From contig LDXR01000019.1 in NCBI GenBank assembly GCA_001443495.1, forward strand, positions 1 to 47,331: a DNA stretch of 47,331 bases, read 5' to 3'. Every line of letters starts with the position of its first letter. Position 1 is the first letter of the stretch. Positions 7,325 through 13,818 of the stretch are shown here, piece after piece. The translations under genes and the position numbers were made by a program. Under the pieces are notes generated by a model that saw only the letters and a program-made list of their open reading frames with translations, made no database searches and was not told the origin of the DNA. This DNA is from a candidate division NC10 bacterium CSP1-5 (lineage in GTDB: Bacteria > Methylomirabilota > Methylomirabilia > Methylomirabilales > CSP1-5).

Positions 7325-7346
7325 ACAATTACATATCGCCAGTTGT
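7325..7346. promoter_or_regulatory. likely operator between acr3 and arsR
   Basis: Imperfect inverted repeat with arms ACAATT and AGTTGT (five of six symmetric) in the short AT-rich gap between the divergent acr3 and arsR genes. It is a natural site for the ArsR product to control both. Inference from position. Confidence 0.5.
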
Positions 7347-7364
7347 CAATTTGATGGAGGTGCC

Positions 7365-7796
7365 ATGTCCCTGCGGGATTACGAAGTGGTGATGAAGTCG
7401 GTGGCCGATCCGACACGGGTCCGGATCCTCAAGCTCCTCGAAGCGGGGGAAATGTGCGTATGCCAGGTCGTCGCCGTCCTCGAACTCAGCCAGTCCACGG
7501 TCTCAAAGCATCTCTTTCTGCTGAAGATGGCCGGGCTCGTCCGGGAGCGGCAGGAGAAGAAGTGGGTCCATTACGCCCTCGCCGGTTCCGGAGGATCCCC
7601 GTACGCAAGGAAGATGCTCGCCTCTTTGAAGGGATGGCTCAACGACGATCCGGTGGTCGAGCGGGACCAAAAACGGGGATCGCTGGCCCGGGAAATCGGG
7701 CCTGCCGCGATTTGCGAGCGGGGGATGACGATCCCGGCACGGCGCACCGCGGCGTTCTCCCCGGCCCCGCGCAAAGTCGCAGCCGGATCGAAATGA
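7365..7796 (+). CDS. arsR: arsenic-responsive repressor ArsR
   Basis: 143 residues. Winged helix of ArsR: DPTRVRILKLLEAGEMCVCQ carries the CVC pair that binds As(III) or Sb(III) in E. coli-type ArsR, followed by LELSQSTVSKHLFLLKMAGL and the wing (RQEKKWVHYAL). GGAGG lies 6 bases before the ATG at 7365. It is divergent from acr3 and followed by a CxxC protein and an ArsP-like permease, so it probably represses both directions. The last 40 residues are an unmatched, basic, Ala/Pro-rich tail. Confidence 0.93.
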   Translation: MSLRDYEVVMKSVADPTRVRILKLLEAGEMCVCQVVAVLELSQSTVSKHLFLLKMAGLVRERQEKKWVHYALAGSGGSPYARKMLASLKGWLNDDPVVERDQKRGSLAREIGPAAICERGMTIPARRTAAFSPAPRKVAAGSK

Positions 7797-7809
7797 CGCG
7801 GAGGAATCC

Positions 7810-8055
7810 ATGGAGATCGCCATCCTAGGCACCGGTTGTCCCAAGTGCAGGCAGACCGCCGAGGTGGTCCGCCAGGCCGTCGAACAGGCGGGCGTCGACG
7901 CCACGATCCACAAGGTCGAAGACATCAAGGAAATCATGAAGTTCAAAGTGATGACGACTCCGGCCGTCGCCTTCGACGGCCAGGTGAGGATTTCCGGCAA
8001 GGTTCCGACGGTGGACGAGGTCAAAGCGCTCCTGGCGCACGATGGAAAAGCATGA
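7810..8055 (+). CDS. thioredoxin-like small disulfide protein (MTH895/TM0996 type)
   Basis: 81 residues with a thioredoxin fold in minimal form: MEIAILGTGCPKCRQTAEVV has the active CxxC (residues 10 and 13). The cis-proline region is MTTPAVAFDGQVR. It starts 13 bases after arsR and overlaps the permease by ATGA. Such proteins are often encoded beside DUF318/ArsP permeases and may reduce or pass metalloid thiol ligands to them; the exact partner reaction is not known. Confidence 0.88.
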   Translation: MEIAILGTGCPKCRQTAEVVRQAVEQAGVDATIHKVEDIKEIMKFKVMTTPAVAFDGQVRISGKVPTVDEVKALLAHDGKA

Positions 8056-9185
8056 GCGAGGGCTGTGAAAAAAATCCCGCCGGAGGATCCGGGCCGGGGG
8101 CGAGCTGCTGCGAAGGAGCGGGACCCGGGGAAGCGTCGGTTACGACGGCGGGGGTCGATCCCCGGACGACCGCGAAATATTTCGGCAGCGGGGTCCTTGC
8201 CCTTGGAATCTGGTGGCTGGTGTACCAGGGTCTTTTCCCCTTCGCGAAGTGGTTTACCTTCTCCCTGCTGACCCTGACGCCGGGGTCGCATCTGACATCG
8301 GCCGTACAGTTTTTCGTATTCGAGGCCCCGAAGATCCTGATGCTCCTCACCCTGGTCGTCTTTGCAGTTGGGGTCGTCCGGTCCTTCTTCACGCCGGAGA
8401 GGGCCCGTCGGATCCTCGCCGGGAAGCGGGAGTCGGCGGGGAACATATTGGCGGCGTTGCTGGGCGTCGTCACCCCGTTCTGCTCCTGTTCGGCGGTGCC
8501 CCTTTTCATCGGTTTCGTCACTTCCGGCGTGCCGCTCGGCGTGACGTTCTCCTTCCTCGTTTCCGCGCCCATGGTCAACGAGATTGCCCTCGTTCTCCTC
8601 TACGGCCTGTTCGGCTGGAAGATCGCCGCCGTCTACGCGGGGACGGGGCTTGGGATCGCCATGATTTCCGGGTGGGTCATCGGGCGCCTGGGGATGGAGA
8701 GCCACGTGGAGGAGTGGGTCTACGCCGCCCCGGCGGGCGGCGACGAGGAAGGCGAGGTCCTGAACGTCTCCTGGCGGGACCGCGTTCACTTCGGACTCGA
8801 TTCCGTCCGGGACATAATCGGGAAAGTGTGGCCGTACGTGCTGGCCGGGATTGCCGTCGGCGCCGGAATCCACGGCTACGTGCCGGAGAATTTCATGGCG
8901 GGGATCATGGGGTCGGGAGCGTGGTGGTCCGTTCCGCTGGCCGTCGTTATCGGCATCCCCATGTACTCCAACGCGGCGAGCATCATCCCGGTCGTGCAGG
9001 CCCTCCTCGGGAAGGGGGCGGCGCTGGGGACGGTGCTGGCGTTCATGATGTCGGTGATCGGGCTCTCCCTGCCGGAGATGATCATCCTCCGGAAGGTTCT
9101 CAAGGTCCGCTTGATCGCTACATTCGCCGGGGTTGTCGGGATGGGGATCCTGATCGTGGGGTATCTGTTCAATGTCCTGCTGTGA
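8052..9185 (+). CDS. ArsP-like permease (DUF318 family)
   Basis: 377 residues, about eight to ten membrane helices. After a Cys-rich soluble start (SEGCEKNPAGGS, then ASCCEGAG) comes the first helix (VLALGIWWLVYQGLF). The family motif TPFCSCSAVPLFIGFV is at about residue 140, and the second repeat has GIPMYSNAASIIPVVQ near 315. ArsP exports trivalent organoarsenicals such as methylarsenite; other members are of unknown substrate. ATGA overlap with the thioredoxin-like gene shows coupling. The last gene of the ars operon. Confidence 0.9.
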   Translation: MSEGCEKNPAGGSGPGASCCEGAGPGEASVTTAGVDPRTTAKYFGSGVLALGIWWLVYQGLFPFAKWFTFSLLTLTPGSHLTSAVQFFVFEAPKILMLLTLVVFAVGVVRSFFTPERARRILAGKRESAGNILAALLGVVTPFCSCSAVPLFIGFVTSGVPLGVTFSFLVSAPMVNEIALVLLYGLFGWKIAAVYAGTGLGIAMISGWVIGRLGMESHVEEWVYAAPAGGDEEGEVLNVSWRDRVHFGLDSVRDIIGKVWPYVLAGIAVGAGIHGYVPENFMAGIMGSGAWWSVPLAVVIGIPMYSNAASIIPVVQALLGKGAALGTVLAFMMSVIGLSLPEMIILRKVLKVRLIATFAGVVGMGILIVGYLFNVLL

Positions 9186-9261
9186 TGTGAGGAAGACGAA
9201 GACGTTGGAGATCGAGTGGAAGCATCAGGACAAGGAAGGGGCGACCTGTCTCTTTTCATGG

Positions 9262-9431
9262 GGCTCTGCAGGGACTCGAACCGGCGAGGGCGCCGACACC
9301 CGAAGCCGCGCCGCCCTGCATTTGGCCGATGCCACCCGATGATAGTTGCGTGGCATTTGCGAGCAGCTTGCTGCGAAGCAAGTGGCGTGACCGCCGAGGC
9401 TTAAGGCGGGCGACCCCCTCCTCCGGCACCA
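9262..9431 (+). repeat. tRNA-tail-like structured remnant beside an integrase fragment
   Basis: No gene lies in 9186-9438. Bases 9272-9297 repeat 2195-2220 with one mismatch. Short hairpins follow: GCCAC/GTGGC (9331-9354), GCAGC/GCTGC (9363-9374) and CCGCC/GGCGG (9391-9409). The end, CCCCCTCCTCCGGCACCA, reads as a T-stem strand, acceptor strand, discriminator and CCA (9429-9431) of a tRNA. No cloverleaf can be closed, since the 5' acceptor is missing. Read as an attachment-site relic; a structured RNA is possible. Confidence 0.45.
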
Positions 9432-9438
9432 TTATTTT

Positions 9439-9675
9439 TCAGGCAGTTACGTGCCCCATAGTATTCGCGGAAGGGTCGTTTTGGTCGACTGTGCCACTAA
9501 ACTGTGCCAGTAGACTGCTTGTCTGATTGATTGCACGGTCGATTACCGCGACCGCGCCCTGCAAATGCCCCGGCGAAAGATGGCTGTAGCGTTTGGTCAT
9601 GCTGGCCGTTTTGTGACCAAGGATCGTCCCTATCGCCAGCAGACTGACTCCGCCCATCGCCATGAATGATGCCGC
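9439..9675 (-). pseudogene. tyrosine recombinase (integrase), C-terminal fragment
   Basis: Only the last part of a phage-type integrase is left: the catalytic GH (ILGHKTASMTKRY) and the nucleophile Tyr in TKRYSHLSP. Upstream the frame still reads AASFMAMGGVSLLAI, matching family members, then meets a TGA at 9685-9687, and no Arg-containing core or N-terminal domain is seen. It lies 8 bases from the tRNA-like CCA end at 9431, the usual position of an integrase gene beside its att site. Function is lost. Confidence 0.82.
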
Positions 9676-9793
9676 ATTAAAAACTCACGCGATACAATTG
9701 CTGGCGGCAGAATCTCATCACGACTTGGAACCGTGAAGCGGGTAGGCGGGGCCGGAATATTTTACTCGGAAGAAGTATTTTCACAATAATAGA

Positions 9794-10126
9794 CTAACGG
9801 GACTTCTCCTTCTTCATCGACTTTTTCTTGTCGGATGATTTGTATCCTCCATGACCGTGCCTTGATTGATTCCTCCTTCGTGGACCGAGAACCTTCTCCA
9901 CCAGTGCGTCAAGGTCTATGGCATCGGCACGAAACCTTTCCATATAGGCGTCAAAGCCTGACTTGAATATGATTTGTCGTCCATCCGGTCGATAGTAGAC
10001 AATTTGAGATTGCCGCCCCCTCAACCCTCTGCGTGACAGCCAGAGATAGGCATTCGCAAGGGGAAGAGATAAATACCCGTCGCTTGTAGCGGTTATGTGA
10101 CGGGGGCGAATTTCTTGCTCATCCAT
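9794..10126 (-). CDS. hypothetical protein of the integrative element
   Basis: 110 residues beginning MDEQEIRPRHITATSDGYLS. It has a mixed alpha-beta region (LPLANAYLWLSRRGLRGRQS, then IVYYRPDGRQIIFKSG) and a very basic Lys-rich tail (SSDKKKSMKKEKSR). It overlaps the excisionase-like gene by 8 bases and precedes the integrase remnant, so it was probably part of the xis-int operon. No domain is recognised; a DNA-binding accessory role would fit the tail but is a guess. Confidence 0.65.
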   Translation of the reverse strand: MDEQEIRPRHITATSDGYLSLPLANAYLWLSRRGLRGRQSQIVYYRPDGRQIIFKSGFDAYMERFRADAIDLDALVEKVLGPRRRNQSRHGHGGYKSSDKKKSMKKEKSR

Positions 10127-10322
10127 GTCTTGAACTCTCGCCCGTGGTGAACGTCTTGTGCGCCCGGATGAATGCAACGATCTCCTCCCCGTCGAACCGG
10201 ATGACACGCCCGAACTGCACGGATGGCAGTTTTCCCTTCTTCGCCATGATGTATACGTGGGACTTAGACACCTGGAATCTCTTCGCAACCTGGGCTGCCG
10301 TGAGCGGTGCCTTCGTCATCAC
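10119..10322 (-). CDS. excisionase-like helix-turn-helix protein
   Basis: 67 residues: TAAQVAKRFQVSKSHVYIMA then KKGKLPSVQFGRVIRFD, the pattern of HTH_17/MerR-type excisionases (AlpA/Xis). The C-terminus reads EEIVAFIRAHK. GGAGAGGTGAAG lies before the ATG. Xis proteins bend DNA and direct integrase towards excision. The gene heads a minus-strand set with 9794 and the integrase fragment at 9439, which together look like the decayed recombination module of an integrative element. Confidence 0.85.
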   Translation of the reverse strand: MMTKAPLTAAQVAKRFQVSKSHVYIMAKKGKLPSVQFGRVIRFDGEEIVAFIRAHKTFTTGESSRHG

Positions 10323-10408
10323 TTCACCTCTCCGTGACCATTCACACCGTAATATATCAAGAACTCTCTAACGTCCATACGAAGACGTTCCGCAAGGAGG
10401 AGTCAACG

Positions 10409-10531
10409 ATGAAGGTCGAACTGACGTTCCCGGAGGAGTTCGCAGAGCAGGAAGCGAAGGCGAAGAAGGTCGGCCTGTGGCAAGAGAAGAATCCGGTATC
10501 GCCGTGGGAGTTCAGGTATCCTCCACGGTAA
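10409..10531 (+). CDS. 40-residue hypothetical protein
   Basis: MKVELTFPEEFAEQEAKAKK followed by a Trp- and Pro-containing end (WQEKNPVSPWEF). The near-perfect ribosome site AAGGAGG is 8 bases before the ATG, which is the main support. It is divergent from the excisionase-like gene. No family recognised. Confidence 0.5.
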   Translation: MKVELTFPEEFAEQEAKAKKVGLWQEKNPVSPWEFRYPPR

Positions 10532-10664
10532 CGATCCCTTGCAACCTTCCTCGCTGAAAGGCACATTTCATCCATAATCTTCCTTTAACCATACCCACCC
10601 ATCGACAGTTCTTCATCCCGTGAACCTCCAACCGGGGATGCGATGAAGAAGGCAATCAAGTTTA

Positions 10665-10802
10665 TTGGAGGATCACCTGACGTTTACCGACTGGCTCCGA
10701 GGGCAGATCAACGCCTATCTCGCCGAGAAGGAACCGAAGTGGCCGCTGCGCACGAGGGAGGACGTCAAGTCACGCAAGCGCAAACCCGGAAAGAGGGCGT
10801 GA
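10665..10802 (+). CDS. 45-residue hypothetical protein, possible
   Basis: A frame starting at TTG (10665) reads EDHLTFTDWLRGQINAYLAE then KEPKWPLRTRED and a basic end (VKSRKRKPGKRA). Amino-acid use looks protein-like, better than the overlapping frame from the ATG at 10643. AAGAAGG lies 11 bases before the TTG, which is far. The last 40 bases belong to the repeat described at 10761. Confidence 0.35.
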   Translation: MEDHLTFTDWLRGQINAYLAEKEPKWPLRTREDVKSRKRKPGKRA

Positions 10803-10810
10803 GGGATGGG
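10761..10810 (+). repeat. leader repeat, copy 1 of 4 (upstream of 10806)
   Basis: GACGTCAAGTCACGCAAGCG and on to GGGCGTGAGGGATGGG. It aligns with 11739-11787 over its whole length with only scattered changes (GTCAAG, CGCAA, CCGGAAA, GGGCGTGAGGGATGGG). It ends in the start codon of the membrane-protein gene at 10806. Confidence 0.6.
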
Positions 10811-11066
10811 AGTCTGGGAAAATACAGGTATCTGTGTAATTGCGGCGATCTTGTTTTATGAGAAAGGTCATCATGTTTTGTTTTGGTCTGCTGTAATCAC
10901 CGGAATCGTTGCGTTCGGGAGCCACGGCATAATGCAAAACTATCTGCAGCGAAAGGGATACGGCGACTCGAGAAAAATACCAAATTGGTTGTCTGCATTA
11001 AATATGCTTGCAACATTGATAGGTATTGGCCTACTTATCACGGCAATAGTATTCCGGTACAGGTAA
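10806..11066 (+). CDS. small membrane protein, unrecognised
   Basis: 86 residues with three hydrophobic stretches: GICVIAAILFYEKG (7-18), HHVLFWSAVITGIVAFGSHG (22-41) and LSALNMLATLIGIGLLITAI (63-82), a basic loop between the last two. It starts four bases after the preceding small frame, with GAGGG just before ATG. It is AT-richer than the core genome, as expected of transferred DNA. No family recognised. Confidence 0.6.
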   Translation: MGVWENTGICVIAAILFYEKGHHVLFWSAVITGIVAFGSHGIMQNYLQRKGYGDSRKIPNWLSALNMLATLIGIGLLITAIVFRYR

Positions 11067-11070
11067 ACGC

Positions 11071-11114
11071 GAAAGGAGGTGAGATAAATGGGCGTCAAGG
11101 TGCGGGAGCGCAAA
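11071..11114 (+). repeat. leader repeat, copy 2 of 4 (upstream of the Sel1 gene)
   Basis: GAAAGGAGGTGAGATAAATG then GGCGTCAAGGTGCGGGAGCG CAAA. It holds a strong ribosome site and would encode MGVKVRERK, which resembles the first residues of many tyrosine recombinases. The first 34 bases match 12074-12107 with two changes. Confidence 0.65.
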
Positions 11115-11117
11115 GGG

Positions 11118-11805
11118 ATGGATCGCTATCTGACGTTCGGTTTTCTCATCCTCATGTTCTCTATATCAATGACTGTTTCAGCGTTCGGGGGACAATTCGA
11201 GGATGCTACTGCCGCCTATGAGCGGGGCGACTATGCAACAGCATTTAGATTGATGAAGCCATTGGCCGAAAAAGGGGACGCCAAGGCCCAACACAACCTC
11301 GGCGTCATGTACGATTACGGCCGAGGCGTCCCGCAGGATTACACCAAGGCATTGAAGTGGTACCGAATGTCTGCTGAGCACGGAATCCCCGAAGCCCAGC
11401 ATAACCTCGGCCTCATGTACTACCAAGGTCAGGGCGTACCGCAGAACTACGCCGAGGCGGCGAAAGTGGTACCGAAGGGCCGCCGGGCAGGGAATGGCCG
11501 ATTCTCAGGTGAACCTCGGCATTATGTATTACCAAGGCCAAGGTGTATCGCGGGACTATGTTCTGGCGCACATGTAGCTCAATCTTGCGGCTTCACAGTA
11601 CCCTGCGTCAGTAAGAGAGAACCTGTATGATGCTGTCCATTATAGAGATATCGTCAACTCCCTGATGACCCCCGCCCAGATCGCTGAGGCGCAACGGTTG
11701 GCACGGGAGTGGAAGCCGAAGAAGGAGGGAAAATATTGGAAGTCAAGGTCCGAGAACGCAAGCCTGAAAAGGGGCGTGAGGGATGGGGATGTAGATCATG
11801 AATAA
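11118..11805 (+). pseudogene. Sel1-repeat secreted protein, broken by a frameshift and a stop
   Basis: Residues 1-24 form a signal peptide (MDRYLTFGFLILMFSISMTV SAFG). Sel1 repeats follow (AKAQHNLGVMYDYGRGVPQD, then AQHNLGLMYYQGQGVPQNYA). An extra A in the AAA at 11463-11465 shifts the frame; in the +1 frame the third repeat resumes (KWYRRAAGQGMADSQVNLGI). A TAG at 11575-11577 then replaces the expected Trp of HMWLNLAAS, after which the frame stays open to 11805. Intact Sel1 proteins bind partner proteins in the envelope; this copy is dead unless the base calls are wrong. Confidence 0.8.
11736..11801 (+). repeat. leader repeat, copy 3 of 4, with a possible 21-aa peptide
   Basis: The repeat proper spans 11721-11787. 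A TTG at 11736 after AAGGAGGG opens EVKVRERKPEKGREGWGCRS, whose stop overlaps the ATG at 11798 (ATGA). The VKVRERKP word is again like an integrase N-terminus. It may act as a short leader peptide for the next gene or be a mere relic. Confidence 0.45.
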
Positions 11806-12064
11806 AAAGCAGAAATACATATTGTTGGTGGGACTTTTCATAATCGCAGCTATGGGCCTTTTACCTCCGTGGTATTTCAGTTTCGAAGGAAGTGTTGTTG
11901 TAAATAGACCTGGGCCTTATGCTTTTATTTTTTCACCACCAACGTACAAACCGTATGGCGTCGAAGGGGCGCCCCATATAGATACCTCTCGCCTAATGGT
12001 GCAATGGGCCATCGTCGTGGGCATTTGCTCTGGTTTATTTATTTTTCTGAAGGACAAGGAATAA
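11798..12064 (+). CDS. small membrane protein with two helices
   Basis: 88 residues: first helix YILLVGLFIIAAMGLLPPWY (residues 7-26), a 40-residue loop rich in Pro and aromatic residues (PYAFIFSPPTYKPYGVEG), second helix MVQWAIVVGICSGLFIFLKD (67-86). Codon use is AT-rich compared with the core genome. It is coupled by ATGA to the peptide frame in leader copy 3. Function unknown; it looks like cargo of the integrative patch. Confidence 0.6.
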   Translation: MNKKQKYILLVGLFIIAAMGLLPPWYFSFEGSVVVNRPGPYAFIFSPPTYKPYGVEGAPHIDTSRLMVQWAIVVGICSGLFIFLKDKE

Positions 12065-12073
12065 ACCCAGCCG

Positions 12074-12107
12074 GAAAGGAGGTGAGATAGATGGGAGTCA
12101 AGGTGCG
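12074..12107 (+). repeat. leader repeat, copy 4 of 4, no gene attached
   Basis: GAAAGGAGGTGAGATAGATG then GGAGTCAAGGTGCG, nearly identical to 11071-11104. The frame closes at once (MGVKVR then TAA). It marks the right end of the array. Confidence 0.65.
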
Positions 12108-12994
12108 ATAAAAAAAGGCCCGCACCTGTATGATGGTATTCCTTTCATGACGGACGATGAAGCGTCTTCAATCCGGTCCTGTTTTCAGGGAAGCAAGAAG
12201 AAATTTATAACTATGTTCTGGCAATATCAATATAAAAATAAGGGAACATATTTTAATAGAATAACAGTATTGACTGACCGTCCTCACTTCCTCCCCCCCC
12301 TACACGGAGCGGATAGGGTGCGGAAGGTATGGAATTCGAACAGTGAAAGAAAGAAAAAGCATGCAATAAAAAGGAAATTGTTCTCTTTGCCTATCTTGCC
12401 TCCGGGATGTTTTATAAAATATCATTGCATTTTCAATCAGATAATGATTTTACCCATGTCCCGTACAATGGCATTCTCATTGCTTTACGTATTCTCCGGT
12501 GGCCGCGTTGGGTGAGTGGGTTACTGGATGGTGTTTCGCTGGAATTTCAATCCAACGAACCAAACGACGCTTGGGTGGATGGCGATTCCAGGGTACCGAA
12601 CATCATAGAAGGCCCACTTCACTGCCACCCCTATGGGCGGCTCCAGAGAAGAGCCGCCCATCCATTTTGGAGCCGGCCCCCACGAAATCAATTTTCCTAT
12701 AATTTTTGCCTTCAACCAGGAAGACGCAGCAGCGAATGCAGGACAATCCTTGACTGCAACCCAAACCTTCGCGTAGTTCAGGCGCCGGCCGCCCCTCGTC
12801 TTTCCTTCCTTCCCCTCCGAAATGGTCACATGTCCCCTTGAGTCGTCCATCGTCCTGTTCCTCTTCCCCCACCGGGTCGTATTTCCTATGATGAAAACTG
12901 GCAGCGGCAAGAACCTGCGCAAGGAAAGGAAGGCCACTCTGCGACGGAAAGAGGTCGAAGGGGAAAGGGGAATCGGCAACAACGGGTACAGCCC
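12108..12994. other. stretch without a supported gene
   Basis: 12150-12480 is AT-rich with a run of nine C at 12291-12300 and shows no convincing frame. 12521-12850 on the minus strand is open for 109 residues (start MDDSRGHVTISEGKEG) but has no ribosome site and no family resemblance. From about 12860 the composition returns to that of the core genome. No RNA gene seen. Confidence 0.4.
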
Positions 12995-13729
12995 ATGAGC
13001 AAAAGAAAAATTGTCGTCACCGGCGCGAGCGGCAACATCGGCACAAGGTTGTGTAAGGACCTCGCGGGGCAATACGAACTCGTCCTGCTCGACCGGAAGA
13101 CGGGAAGCACCGGGGAGATACGGCACGCGGATTTCCGGGCGTACGACCCACGGTGGGTCCGCCACTTCGATCAGGTGGACACGGTGATCCACCTCGCGGC
13201 GAACCCGTACACCAATGCGCGGTGGTCGGATCTGGTCCCCGACAACATCGATGCCGTTATGAACGTATGTGCCGCCTGCGCGGAAAAACAGGCTCGGCGT
13301 CTTGTTTACGCCAGTTCCTGCCAGACCATGGAAGGGTATCGGGATTCAGGCCTGAGTCGCATTACGGTGGATATGGAACCCCTCCCGACCAACGATTACG
13401 GAATCAGCAAACTGATCGGGGAACGGATCTGCAGACATTACGGGGAGAGGCATTCCTACTCCGTGGTGTGCCTGCGGATCGGCTGGGTTCCCAGGGGCGA
13501 CAAGGGTCCCGGAGCCGAGGCGGCTCCCTGGCAAAGAAGGAAGTGGCTGAGCAACGGCGACCTGGTCAGGATATTCGTGAACTCGATCGAAGCGAAGCAT
13601 GCGGACTTCGGGGTGTATTTCGCCCTGTCGGAAAATGAGGGGATGGTCTGGGACCTCGGGGAAAGCAAGCGGGTGCTTGGCTACCGGCCCCAGGACGGCT
13701 TGAAATCCGCAAAGACCCCCTCCGGATAG
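12995..13729 (+). CDS. NAD-dependent epimerase/dehydratase (extended SDR)
   Basis: 244 residues. The nucleotide-binding start is VVTGASGNIGTRLCKDL (TGxxGxxG), the HLAANP motif follows near residue 66, and the catalytic pair is in YGISK (about residue 134) after YASSCQTMEG. This set and the length of about 245-265 recall uronate dehydrogenase-like SDRs acting on sugars or sugar nucleotides; the substrate cannot be told. The ribosome site is weak. It is convergent with the ABC transporter gene downstream. Confidence 0.88.
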   Translation: MSKRKIVVTGASGNIGTRLCKDLAGQYELVLLDRKTGSTGEIRHADFRAYDPRWVRHFDQVDTVIHLAANPYTNARWSDLVPDNIDAVMNVCAACAEKQARRLVYASSCQTMEGYRDSGLSRITVDMEPLPTNDYGISKLIGERICRHYGERHSYSVVCLRIGWVPRGDKGPGAEAAPWQRRKWLSNGDLVRIFVNSIEAKHADFGVYFALSENEGMVWDLGESKRVLGYRPQDGLKSAKTPSG

Positions 13730-13818
13730 GGATCCAATTCCTTGAATCCCCCGATGGCTACTTCAGGCATTCGACAGGCAAGAGGCCCCGATGGAGGGGG
13801 CGGGAAAGCGTATTTCTT

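Noticed and set aside
10761-12107. CRISPR array
   Set aside because: Only four copies, unevenly spaced by hundreds of bases, with genes between them and no cas genes.
12147-12515. 122-codon frame in the AT-rich stretch
   Set aside because: No ribosome site, no recognisable domain, and it crosses a run of C; not supported as a gene.
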